NCBI GenBank assembly: GCA_037140615.1 | Contig: JBAXED010000002.1 | Location: 1 to 64,000 of the forward strand | Source: CAINVV01 sp037140615 | GTDB taxonomy: Bacteria; Bacteroidota; Bacteroidia; Bacteroidales; Prolixibacteraceae | Direction of reading: 5' to 3' | DNA: 64,000 bases | Shown here: one piece after another, positions 9,378 to 18,370 of the stretch | How positions within the stretch are numbered: the first letter of the stretch is position 1 | Layout: every line of letters begins with the position of its first letter | Position numbers and translations under genes: made by a program | Notes under the pieces: model-generated | Databases searched by the model: none | Seen by the model: only the letters and a program-made list of their open reading frames with translations | Told to the model about the DNA's origin: nothing

Positions 9378-11264
9378 ATGAGATTCAATTTATCAACCAT
9401 CATTTTTTGCCTGGCACTTTTTATTTATACCGGAGCAAAAGCCAATCTACCGAAAGCATCTTCGCAGGAACAAGAAATGACCAAACTGGCAAATCCAATG
9501 TCAGTAGAGTATCTGAAACAGAACTTGCACAAATCGCTTCCGCGGCTTGTTCTAAACTCAAAAATCGAAAAAGTTTTGCTGGAGAAATTGAAGAGCGATT
9601 CGGTCGTAAAAAACCTGTATAAAGCGATTCAAATCAATGCGCAAAAAATTCAGACCAAACCTTTGCTTGTTAGAAAGCTGGAAGGCAGGAGATTGCTGGG
9701 CGTTTCACGCGAAATGCTTTACCGCATCAACATGCTTGGAATGGTCTACCGGATCGAAAAGAACAACAAAATCCTGAAGCGGATCAATGAGGAGGTATTA
9801 GCCGTTTGTAATTTCACCGACTGGAACCCTTCCCATTATCTTGATGTAGCAGAGATGTCGATGGCTGTATCTTTGGCGCTTGACTGGACTGCCGGCAAAC
9901 TTCCAAAATCGACCATCAACCTGGCTTTAACTTCCTTGATTGAGAAGGGCATCAAACCCAGCTACAACGAAAAAGGAAACACCGGATGGATCAAAGGCAC
10001 CAACAACTGGAACCAGGTTTGCAACGGCGGAATGATTGCTGCCTCCATTGCTATTGCTGAAAAAGATCCTGAACTTGCAGCCAAAACCATCAAACGCTCA
10101 TTGGATGGAATGCCTTATGCCTTGCAGGAATATGCTCCTGATGGCGTTTATCCTGAAGGTTCAACCTATTGGGGATACGGGACCAGTTTTTCTGTTGTCA
10201 CATCAGCCATGCTGGAAAGTTCATTTGGAACTGATTTCGGATTGGCTGATTATCCGGCATTCAAGAAAAGTGCCATGTTCAGGGTGCTGATGAATGCACC
10301 TTCCGGCTGGTACTTCAACTATGCCGATTGCGGCGACAAAAGAAGTGCAGGAGGAGATGTTACCTTGGCCTGGTTCGCCACAAAAACCGGAAACAAGGCA
10401 TTCTTTGAAAAGGAACGCTTTCTGGCACAGACATCCGATCTTGGCGAATTATCCAGAATTTCGGGGGCGGCACTGGTATGGATTGCCCAATACAAGCAAA
10501 AGGAGGATGCAAAAATACCCACTGCCTGGAAGGGTGACGGACCAAATCCAATCGTCATTTTTACCGGCGGAGAGAATGATCCGAGAGGCTATTATTTCGG
10601 CGGAAAAGGTGGAAAAGGAACCACAAGTCATGGAAACATGGATGCCGGCTCTTTCGTTTTCGAGCTGGATGGCGTACGCTGGGTCGTTGATCCGGGAAAT
10701 CAATCATACAATGAAGTGGAGCAAGCCGGTTTCGACCTTTGGGGCAATTGTCAGGATTGCCAACGCTGGCTCCTGCTCACAAAGAATAATTTCAATCATA
10801 GCACAATCACTGTCAACAATGCACTTTTCGTGAACAACGGATTTGCTTCCCTGAAAGAATTTAAGGAGGGCGATAAACCCGAGGCTACTTTCGACATGAA
10901 AGCCGTTTATGGCAACAATATGAAAGCTGCTTCCAGACGATTCCTTAAGGAAAACAACCGTTCCATTCTTGTTGAAGATAATTTCAGTCTGAGTAAGTCA
11001 ACCCAAAGCATTGTCTGGCAACTGATGACAACTGCCGATGTTGAAATTGTAAAAGGAGGAGCTATCCTGCGCCAAAACGGAAAGGAACTGAAACTGAACA
11101 ATCTTGCCCATCCTGAATTGGACGTATCTGTTATTTCTCTGGATCCGCCTCCATTCTATCTGGACAGGAAAATTGATGGATTAAAACGGATTGAAATTCG
11201 TTTGCCTGCCTATCTGGTAAAAAATGGCGAGGGAACATTTAAAGTTCAATTATCCGGAAAATAG
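9378..11264 (+). CDS. Heparinase II/III-superfamily polysaccharide lyase-like protein, NNWNQVC subfamily (paralog A)
   Basis: 628 residues with a signal peptide ending near GAKA. Layout fits an (alpha/alpha) toroid (about 30-390) followed by a beta-sandwich (about 400-628). Shared landmarks: RRLLGVSRE (about 110), DWNPSHYLDVAEM, NNWNQVCNGG (about 209), VYPEGSTYWGYGTS, FNYADCGD and HGNMDAGSFVFELDGVRW (about 418). In this superfamily an Asn, a Tyr/His and a His of the sandwich-edge loop act in beta-elimination at uronic acids; I infer N209 and H418 fall in these places. It is one of four paralogs in this locus. No T9SS tail or lipobox, so probably periplasmic. Exact PL family and substrate are not assignable by eye. 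Confidence 0.82.
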   Translation: MRFNLSTIIFCLALFIYTGAKANLPKASSQEQEMTKLANPMSVEYLKQNLHKSLPRLVLNSKIEKVLLEKLKSDSVVKNLYKAIQINAQKIQTKPLLVRKLEGRRLLGVSREMLYRINMLGMVYRIEKNNKILKRINEEVLAVCNFTDWNPSHYLDVAEMSMAVSLALDWTAGKLPKSTINLALTSLIEKGIKPSYNEKGNTGWIKGTNNWNQVCNGGMIAASIAIAEKDPELAAKTIKRSLDGMPYALQEYAPDGVYPEGSTYWGYGTSFSVVTSAMLESSFGTDFGLADYPAFKKSAMFRVLMNAPSGWYFNYADCGDKRSAGGDVTLAWFATKTGNKAFFEKERFLAQTSDLGELSRISGAALVWIAQYKQKEDAKIPTAWKGDGPNPIVIFTGGENDPRGYYFGGKGGKGTTSHGNMDAGSFVFELDGVRWVVDPGNQSYNEVEQAGFDLWGNCQDCQRWLLLTKNNFNHSTITVNNALFVNNGFASLKEFKEGDKPEATFDMKAVYGNNMKAASRRFLKENNRSILVEDNFSLSKSTQSIVWQLMTTADVEIVKGGAILRQNGKELKLNNLAHPELDVSVISLDPPPFYLDRKIDGLKRIEIRLPAYLVKNGEGTFKVQLSGK

Positions 11265-11282
11265 CTGGCTAATCTCAAAAAA

Positions 11283-12911
11283 ATGATCAGGTCATCAGTA
11301 TTCATGAAATTGGTCGCAATCGTTCTGCTTCTTGCAGTAACGCATGCAGGCAATGGACAGGAGAAAAGTCAGCTACACAAAATTGTCCTCTCACCCGACG
11401 AAAAAGTGTGGGCAGGAGTTATCCATGAAGGACATTTGATGCCATTCTCGGCTGATTACTCCATGGATTACTACGGCAACAACAAATCCAACCAGGTTCA
11501 ACCCTTGATCTTTACCAGCAAAGGACAATTTGCATGGAGTTCGCAACCCTACAAATTTGACTTCAAAGGCAGCGAAATCGTGATCAGTGATCATTACAAT
11601 CAGGTGGTTACCGGCAAACAGGGAAACACCCTGGCAGAAGCTCAGCGCTACATTCGCCAAAAATATTTCCCGGCAAGCGGCAAAATGCCGGATAGCCTGC
11701 TCTTTGCCAAGCCTCAGTACAATACCTGGATCGAGCTGACTTATAACCAGAATCAGGCCGATGTGCTGAAATATGCCCAGGGCATTCTGGACAACGGATT
11801 TCCTGCCGGTGTGCTGATGATAGACGACACCTGGCAGGAGGATTACGGACTATGGAAATTTCACCCCGGACGTTTTCAGGATCCGAAAAGCATGATCGAC
11901 AAGCTTCATTCCATGGGTTTCAAGGTGATGCTCTGGATTTGTCCCTTTGTCAGTGCCGATCAGGCCGCCATATACAACTCACTCAAGAAGTCGAAGTCCT
12001 TATTATTGGAAAGGGAAAAAGCATCAGACACCTGGCAATCACAAAGTAAACCGCTCATGGTAGAGTGGTGGAATGGCCAATCCGCTGTGCTCGATTTTTC
12101 TAATCCATCGGCAGTAAATTGGTTCAATCAGCAGCTTGACAGACTGGTGAAAGATTATGGCATAGACGGGTTCAAATTCGATGCAGGCGATATGCGGTTT
12201 TACCCCTCCAATGGCATCAGCAAGGGCAATGTAACACCCAATGAGCAATGTGAACTGTTCACTCAGTTTGGTTTGCGCTTCCCTTTGAACGAATACCGTG
12301 CCTGCTGGAAAATGGGTGGACAGCCCCTGGCTCAGCGTTTGCAGGACAAAGCCCATAGCTGGATTGATCTGCAGAAACTAATTCCAAATATGATCATGGA
12401 AGGACTTTGCGGCTATCCTTTCTCCTGTCCTGACTTGATTGGCGGAGGCGATTGGACCTCCTTCCTTGATGCTTCCATTCTTGATCCGGATTTGGTGGTC
12501 CGTTCAGCACAATGCCATGCGCTGATGCCCATGATGCAGTTTTCTGTCGCCCCCTGGCGGATCCTCGATGCAGATCATTTAGCCGCTGTCAAAAAAGCCG
12601 TTGCATTACGGATGAAGTTTACTCCACTAATTATGAAGCTGGCCCGGGAAGCAGCTGAAACCGGAGAACCTATTTTGAAAAGCATGGAGTATCTCTTTCC
12701 AAACCAGGGATTTGAATCAGTAACAGACCAGTTTATGCTTGGAAACGATATTTTGGTTGCACCTGTTACCAACAAAGGAAACAACCGTCAAGTCAAACTG
12801 CCTATAGGTAAATGGCTTGGAGATGACGGAAAGAAATATGCCGGAGGAAAGAGCTATGCGATTGAAGTTTCGCTCGACAGGCTGCCTCATTTCGAAATGA
12901 TCAAAAAATAA
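11283..12911 (+). CDS. Glycoside hydrolase family 31 enzyme (compact)
   Basis: 542 residues, signal peptide at the N-terminus (VTHAGNGQ). An N-terminal beta-domain precedes a TIM barrel with GVLMIDDTWQ, LHSMGFKVMLWICPF, the nucleophile motif GIDGFKFDAGD (D300) and an acid/base candidate in CPDLIGGGDW (D384); a short C-terminal sheet follows (LGNDILVAPV). These are GH31 landmarks. Family members are retaining alpha-glucosidases, alpha-xylosidases, alpha-galactosidases or sulfoquinovosidases, so the linkage is alpha but the sugar is open. It is short for the family, mainly in the C-terminal beta-domains. It lies 18 bases after lyase A and 4 bases before the next gene, so they are probably co-translated. 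Confidence 0.85.
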   Translation: MIRSSVFMKLVAIVLLLAVTHAGNGQEKSQLHKIVLSPDEKVWAGVIHEGHLMPFSADYSMDYYGNNKSNQVQPLIFTSKGQFAWSSQPYKFDFKGSEIVISDHYNQVVTGKQGNTLAEAQRYIRQKYFPASGKMPDSLLFAKPQYNTWIELTYNQNQADVLKYAQGILDNGFPAGVLMIDDTWQEDYGLWKFHPGRFQDPKSMIDKLHSMGFKVMLWICPFVSADQAAIYNSLKKSKSLLLEREKASDTWQSQSKPLMVEWWNGQSAVLDFSNPSAVNWFNQQLDRLVKDYGIDGFKFDAGDMRFYPSNGISKGNVTPNEQCELFTQFGLRFPLNEYRACWKMGGQPLAQRLQDKAHSWIDLQKLIPNMIMEGLCGYPFSCPDLIGGGDWTSFLDASILDPDLVVRSAQCHALMPMMQFSVAPWRILDADHLAAVKKAVALRMKFTPLIMKLAREAAETGEPILKSMEYLFPNQGFESVTDQFMLGNDILVAPVTNKGNNRQVKLPIGKWLGDDGKKYAGGKSYAIEVSLDRLPHFEMIKK

Positions 12912-12915
12912 ACTT

Positions 12916-14676
12916 ATGAAAAAACTAAGTGCACGACTCATCCTGATTACACTGATCTGTTGGCCTTCTCTAATTTTTGCTCAGGAAACATCCATCGCCG
13001 GAACTTCATGGAATACCTCGACCAAGCTCAATAGCTATCGTCCCTTGCAGCCAAAGGCGGGAACGAAACCGGAATTTCTCGATCTCGACAAAGACGGAGA
13101 CCCGGATGTGATGAAATATATCACCTCAAATGGATTTCCAGTCCAGTGGATTGATGATGACGACGACATGAAAATGACCGACACTGAAGGCGATACGGAC
13201 AATGATTGCCTGATGGTTGATGTCAACAAGGATGGAAAATATGGCAGCTATTCGGATGCAGTAATAGACTGGGTTGACACCAACGACGATGGGAAGGCCG
13301 ATATTCAGATTTTTTCGGAATATGTAGCCGAAAAAGACAAGGACAAATCCTGGGGACCTGGCCACTTTATGGTGAACATGGATCTCGACAAGGACAACAT
13401 CCTCAACTACATCGACTGGAATACTTTCCAGGTACGCTGTTGGATCCACGATGGCAAATCTGATTTTTTTGAGGACTATTCCGGTCAGACGCTATTTCTG
13501 AAAATTCATGCTTCACCTCAAAATATCAATGATCTGAGGCTAAACTGGGAAAATCCATTTTTGTTCTACGACATCGATAAGGACGGTTTAACAGAATCTG
13601 CCATCCGCTTTCTGGACCGTCCAACGTTCGGAAAACCCGGCGACAAATATCTGACCAATCTTACCGGTATAATCGACTATGTCACGATGGCTTACGATCT
13701 CGACAACGACAACTCTCCCGGTAATCCTTTCGATTTCGACATGACCATCACGCTTCGTGGAGGAGGTTTTAATTACATGGATCAGGTTCATCCGTTCAAG
13801 AATTTGCGCGGGCTCCCAGCTGCTGATCAGTTTTTTATGGATCCCCGGATCCGCCAACTGAATGAGTTCATCTATCCCGATCATGACAAGGCCCTCGACC
13901 TGGTTTTCAACAGGGGAAAATGGAAAGAAGCCTGGTTGGTATACGATGAGGACGACGACTGCGAACGCTGGGAAAGAGTTGAGTTACTTGATCCAAAAGA
14001 ACCATATACCATCGGTGCAAGAAAAGGCGGACTGGACGACAATCCCCAGTCGGATCCGGTAGGCGACCGCGGAGAATGGGATCTGGATAACTCAGGAAAT
14101 GGAAACCTTTACATCAGTCCGCTGGATGGCAAGATTCACCTCTTCGGAGCCGAAACAGGCTATTGGAGGGTCGACCAGAATGCATTTTACTACCAGGGAA
14201 TGGGCGGATTATACGACGGTTACGGACCTGTCAGAACTCCCATTGACCCGACAATCTTCCCTTTGATCAGCTACAAAGACACCGACAACAATGGCTTTTT
14301 CGATACCATCAGCTTTGATCTGAATGGCGACAAAAAGGATGATTTCACTTTCTCACTGAAAGAACTTGGCATCAGCGATGCATCAGAAGTGATGAAAATA
14401 AATACCATGAAGTACGCCGATTTTAACAAGCTGGATAAATCGGTCTCAGAAAAAACATGGAAGAATGCGCTCTCATTTGTACAGATGGCCGAGAATCAAG
14501 GAATTAATACGCAGTGGTACGCATTGCTAAAGAGTCCAAAATCAGTCAGACAGCAGTACAGCCAAGGCTATTGGCTTAAATATTATCTGTTTATGGATAT
14601 GCTGGAGAAGGCCAACAAGGAGCGAAACATAGAATTGGCAAAAAGTATTACAAAAACCTATTTCGGTCAAAATTGA
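12916..14676 (+). CDS. Unrecognised secreted protein with about ten EF-hand-like (DxDxDG) calcium loops
   Basis: 586 residues with a signal peptide ending near IFAQ. I do not recognise the family. The sequence is studded with Asp-rich loops resembling EF-hand/dockerin-type calcium sites: DLDKDGDPD, DVNKDGKYG, DTNDDGKAD, DLDKDNILN, DIDKDGLTE, DLDNDNSPG, DEDDDCER, DLDNSGNGN, DTDNNGFFD and DLNGDKKDD. The spacing is irregular, with long stretches rich in Trp, Phe and Tyr in between, unlike FG-GAP propellers. The last ~120 residues are helical. It sits 4 bases after a GH31 and upstream of lyases, so a role in the same pathway is likely: a calcium-stabilised binding protein or an uncharacterised enzyme. 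No T9SS tail or lipobox. Confidence 0.75.
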   Translation: MKKLSARLILITLICWPSLIFAQETSIAGTSWNTSTKLNSYRPLQPKAGTKPEFLDLDKDGDPDVMKYITSNGFPVQWIDDDDDMKMTDTEGDTDNDCLMVDVNKDGKYGSYSDAVIDWVDTNDDGKADIQIFSEYVAEKDKDKSWGPGHFMVNMDLDKDNILNYIDWNTFQVRCWIHDGKSDFFEDYSGQTLFLKIHASPQNINDLRLNWENPFLFYDIDKDGLTESAIRFLDRPTFGKPGDKYLTNLTGIIDYVTMAYDLDNDNSPGNPFDFDMTITLRGGGFNYMDQVHPFKNLRGLPAADQFFMDPRIRQLNEFIYPDHDKALDLVFNRGKWKEAWLVYDEDDDCERWERVELLDPKEPYTIGARKGGLDDNPQSDPVGDRGEWDLDNSGNGNLYISPLDGKIHLFGAETGYWRVDQNAFYYQGMGGLYDGYGPVRTPIDPTIFPLISYKDTDNNGFFDTISFDLNGDKKDDFTFSLKELGISDASEVMKINTMKYADFNKLDKSVSEKTWKNALSFVQMAENQGINTQWYALLKSPKSVRQQYSQGYWLKYYLFMDMLEKANKERNIELAKSITKTYFGQN

Positions 14677-14800
14677 GGAAACCAGATTCAAAAAAATTTG
14701 CAGCAATTTCAAAAAATAATAGAAGGGAAGCTTACAAGGGTACGAAGGAGCTTCGCGAATTAAATCTGATTAAAATAATTCATTCAGAAAATATGATAAG

Positions 14801-15511
14801 GTGAGGGAAAGTTTAATATCCGGTTTGCTGTTAATAGTTGCCTTTTTGACTGTTAATGGACAAAATATAACCCAAATAGATCATCAGAAAATGATGTATG
14901 CTGATTCCACCAGAAGAGGCAAGCCGTTTTCTAAGAATCCATTTGTGATCCATTTTGGAGACAGATACCTGATGTATTCTTCGGTGTTGCCTGTGAAAGG
15001 CAGCGATGCAGAAGTGTTTCTCTACCAAGGGAAATATTTCATGTATTTCGCCACGCGCGATCCCGGATTCAAAATCCAAATGCAAGGTGTAGCATCAGCA
15101 CCGGAAAATACCAATTTCAATCGTGAGGAGTGGACGCATCTCTCGAAAGACGGTCCAATTCTCAAACCCGAATTGCCCTGGGAAGGAGAATGTATTGAAG
15201 CAGCATCTATTATTGAACGAAATAATATGTTGTACATGTTCTACGCAGGAGCTTACGACAACGCACCTCAACAAATTGGTGTTGCTACAAGTAAAGATGG
15301 CATTAAATGGGAACGCCTGTTTAATGAACCATTTTTGCGCAATGGCAAACCCGGCGAATGGAATTACAGCGAATCTGGTCACCCGAATATCTGCGATGAT
15401 GTGGATAAAACCTATCTGTTTTATCAGGGGAACAAAGACAATGGCAATACTTGGTGGATTTCGAATGTAGCGGTTTTTTGGAATGAACAGGGACCATATC
15501 TAAAAAAATAG
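14801..15511 (+). CDS. Five-bladed beta-propeller glycosidase-like protein, apparently internally deleted
   Basis: 236 residues resembling the GH43/GH32-like five-bladed propeller glycosidases. The C-terminal three blades are well preserved (DAEVFLYQGKYFMYFATRDP, PWEGECIEAASI, GVATSKDGIKWERL, NVAVFWNEQGPYLKK). The first blade (KPFSKNPFVIHFGDRYLMYSS) runs at about residue 66 straight into the third, so roughly 100 residues usual for the family seem missing in frame. The usual first-blade Asp (K-D-P) is Asn here. The start is a GTG; a nearby ATG at 14793 is out of frame and stops after three codons, so a one-base change at the start is possible. Probably inactive or repurposed. It lies 3 bases before lyase B. 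Confidence 0.6.
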   Translation: MRESLISGLLLIVAFLTVNGQNITQIDHQKMMYADSTRRGKPFSKNPFVIHFGDRYLMYSSVLPVKGSDAEVFLYQGKYFMYFATRDPGFKIQMQGVASAPENTNFNREEWTHLSKDGPILKPELPWEGECIEAASIIERNNMLYMFYAGAYDNAPQQIGVATSKDGIKWERLFNEPFLRNGKPGEWNYSESGHPNICDDVDKTYLFYQGNKDNGNTWWISNVAVFWNEQGPYLKK

Positions 15512-15513
15512 GG

Positions 15514-18246
15514 ATGAAATTAGCAACAATCAAACTATCACTGGTCTGGCTCTGTTTTTTTTTGGCATCCCCTGCACAAAGTCAGACCTATCCCTTAACC
15601 GGCCATCCAAGATTGTTCTTTCTTCAAGCTGACGAAGCAATTCTGAAATCAAAAATAAGTGCTACCCCACTTCTGAGCAAAACACACAATGTCATCATTA
15701 CTGAGTGCAATCTCATGCTTACATTGCCTGTTCAGCAAAGAGTTTTACTTGGAAGGCGATTGCTCAATGTGTCCAGGGAGGCCATCAGGAGAATTTCCTT
15801 TCTGAGTTACGCCTATCGGATGACCGGTGAGGTTCGTTATGCCACAAGGGCAGAAACCGAGATGTTGGCCATGGCCGCATTTTCTGATTGGAATCCTTCC
15901 CACTTTCTGGATGTAGGTGAAATGACCCTGGCCATGGCCATTGGCTACGATTGGTTGTACAATTTTTTAGGCTCGACTTCTCGCACCACCATTGCATCCG
16001 CCATTAAGGCAAAAGGTGTTGAAGAAACTACAGGGACTAAGGCCAATCAATCATGGCTGAAAGACAACAACAACTGGAACCAGGTTTGCAATGCGGGAGT
16101 TTCGGCTGGTGCAGCAGCTGTATTTGACGAAAATCCAGCTTATTACCAACCGTTGATTGACAGGGCAGTCACTTCCATTAAAATCCCGATGGCAGTCTAC
16201 GCCAACAACGGCGCCTACCCTGAAGGAATGGGATACTGGGAATATGGCACAACATTCAATATCCTGTTTATCGATATGCTGCAACGCATGTGGGGTACTG
16301 ACCGCGACCTCACAGCCATCGATGGATTCTTGAAAACAGTCAACTTTGTGACGCATATGCAAGGCACTGGGACCAAGCAAATGAGTGGAGGAACCTTAAA
16401 AGCCATCAATCCGTTGCCCTTTAATTTCGCCGATTGCGGTGGAGGGTTTGGCGTCCAGGTAGGAATGTTCTGGCTTGCATCCCGTGCTACCGACAAGAGT
16501 GTCCTTTACAATGAGCTTCAAAAGCTTGACTTTACCCTGACAAACAATGAGGCAAGTCTGGGAGACAATAGGCTTTTGCCATTTCTTCTGATCTGGAGTA
16601 TGAACCTGAACATGAATAATCTGCCCGCACCTGTGGAAACAACTTACATAGCGCAGGGAGAAAGTGCTGTGGGGGCACTTCGTACAGGTTGGGGAGCAAA
16701 TGATATTTACCTTGCAGTAAAAGGTGGCACTCCTTCCGGCAACCATGCCCATATGGATATCGGTTCTTTCGTGATGGATGCCATGGATGTCAGGTGGGCT
16801 ATGGATTTTGGCATGAGCGACTACACCATTCTGGAAGCCAATAACGTAGACTTATGGAACATGAGCCAAAACTCGCAAAGATGGGATGTATTCAGATTAA
16901 ACAACATGGCGCACAACACCCTGACGATCAACGGGAACAAGCAATTGGTAACCGCAAATGTACCTGTCGAAAATTTGGTGAACACCACAAGCCTGAAATC
17001 GGTTGAAATGAACCTTACACCGGCATACAAGAACGATGTCACCAATTGCCGGCGAACGGCATCTATCGTTTCCAACCGGTATGTCGAGATCAAGGATGTT
17101 GTGCAGGCGAGTTCCAAACCACTGACGATCCGCTGGAATCTGCTCACACAGGCCAGTCCACAGAAGGTAAGTGACAAGGTTATCCGGCTTTCTCAGTCAA
17201 ACAAAAACCTCTACCTTGTCTTTGACGGCACCGATGCCGTGACGGCCAAAGCTTGGTCAACCAAGCCGACTACGAGCTATGAGGAATCCAACTCCGATAC
17301 TTATTTTACAGGTTTTGAATATACTGTGACTGCAGGAACGACCCAGACTGTCACCGTAAAATTGGTACCTGAAGGTGATGCTGCATTGAGTGGCATCAAC
17401 CTCACAACTTCGGGTGTCGTGCTAAATGAAAATTTTGAGTCGTTCAATTTGAATTCTCTTACCAACGAGTTTGTTAGCTGGAAAACGAATCCAGCTACCA
17501 ACGGAGCGTTGAAGGCTGTATTGGGGGATGTAGTTGTCAATCCCTTCAAGAACGGTATCAATTCCAGCAACAAGGTACTTCGGGTAAGAAGGCAGGATGA
17601 CACCGAATATGTCACTTCTGCGAATGCCGGCAATTTTACCTATCGTGGCGTTCAGGCTTACGGCTACGACTTGAAGGTCAATACAAATTCGGTGATCGAA
17701 TTCAAATATTACAAAGATGCGCCCGGCAAGGTTGGTGTGCGTATTTACGATGGCCTTGGAAACGTGTTGATTGTTGATTTTACAGATCCTTATGAAATTA
17801 CAGCAGGATATACAACTGCGCAATGGCGCACTGCGCAGTTTGCTGTGGGTAGCCTGGATCTGTCAAAATTCAGTTTCACACCCTCAGGGTACTTGCTGAT
17901 TTCGCCTGAGAGAATTGGAACTGAAGCTTATCAGGAAAAAGAGTTGACCATATATGTGGACGAGGTAAAAATGCTGCCACTTTCGATTACGGCAGTTGAA
18001 ACAATTCAGAAAAAAAACAGCTTCTCCGCTTTTTTTGATCCATTTAATGAACGCATTTGTGTCATGAATCTTCCGGCAAATAGCCGGGAAATAAGGTTGT
18101 ATGACATCATGGGCCGGACATTGCAAACTGTTCTGGTTTCGGGTGATTATGCGTTGCTGGATGCCGGAACAACACCAAACAAAGTATACATCGTTCAGGT
18201 GTTATCTTCTGATGGGAAAAATAATTCGGTAAAAGTAAAAAGGTAA
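15514..18246 (+). CDS. Heparinase II/III-superfamily lyase-like protein with C-terminal T9SS sorting domain (paralog B)
   Basis: 910 residues. After a signal peptide (ASPAQSQ), residues ~25-620 match the NNWNQVC lyase subfamily: GRRLLNVSRE, DWNPSHFLDVGEM, NNNWNQVCNAG (about 185), AYPEGMGYWEYGT, FNFADCGG, NHAHMDIGSFVMDAMDVRW (about 410) and NNMAHNTLTIN. Residues ~635-830 form an extra beta-rich domain (LNENFESFNLNSL start) resembling a jelly-roll carbohydrate-binding module. The last ~75 residues (IRLYDIMGRTLQT ... KVYIVQVLSSDGK) are a type A T9SS sorting domain, predicting export to the cell surface or medium. It is the only lyase of the set with this tail, so it may make the first extracellular cuts. 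Confidence 0.85.
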   Translation: MKLATIKLSLVWLCFFLASPAQSQTYPLTGHPRLFFLQADEAILKSKISATPLLSKTHNVIITECNLMLTLPVQQRVLLGRRLLNVSREAIRRISFLSYAYRMTGEVRYATRAETEMLAMAAFSDWNPSHFLDVGEMTLAMAIGYDWLYNFLGSTSRTTIASAIKAKGVEETTGTKANQSWLKDNNNWNQVCNAGVSAGAAAVFDENPAYYQPLIDRAVTSIKIPMAVYANNGAYPEGMGYWEYGTTFNILFIDMLQRMWGTDRDLTAIDGFLKTVNFVTHMQGTGTKQMSGGTLKAINPLPFNFADCGGGFGVQVGMFWLASRATDKSVLYNELQKLDFTLTNNEASLGDNRLLPFLLIWSMNLNMNNLPAPVETTYIAQGESAVGALRTGWGANDIYLAVKGGTPSGNHAHMDIGSFVMDAMDVRWAMDFGMSDYTILEANNVDLWNMSQNSQRWDVFRLNNMAHNTLTINGNKQLVTANVPVENLVNTTSLKSVEMNLTPAYKNDVTNCRRTASIVSNRYVEIKDVVQASSKPLTIRWNLLTQASPQKVSDKVIRLSQSNKNLYLVFDGTDAVTAKAWSTKPTTSYEESNSDTYFTGFEYTVTAGTTQTVTVKLVPEGDAALSGINLTTSGVVLNENFESFNLNSLTNEFVSWKTNPATNGALKAVLGDVVVNPFKNGINSSNKVLRVRRQDDTEYVTSANAGNFTYRGVQAYGYDLKVNTNSVIEFKYYKDAPGKVGVRIYDGLGNVLIVDFTDPYEITAGYTTAQWRTAQFAVGSLDLSKFSFTPSGYLLISPERIGTEAYQEKELTIYVDEVKMLPLSITAVETIQKKNSFSAFFDPFNERICVMNLPANSREIRLYDIMGRTLQTVLVSGDYALLDAGTTPNKVYIVQVLSSDGKNNSVKVKR

Positions 18247-18370
18247 AAAATTAGAACAAAAAACAATCATGCTTATTATGATTGATTTGATTTAGATAAT
18301 TAAAATTCAAGCAATTAACTACTCATAAATTATCATTGCAATTCAGAATAAACCAATAATTTTCCAAACT

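Noticed and set aside
13126..13449. Long antisense open frames inside PUL genes (for example this one and 37617-38210, 53257-53823).
   Set aside because: They are complements of strongly supported genes; their valine/histidine-rich sequences are by-products of the coding strand codon use and have no start context.
18247..18370. Hairpin CAATCAT/ATGATTG in the gap before the divergent lyase as a terminator.
   Set aside because: Only a 7-base AT-rich stem without a T run; too weak to annotate.
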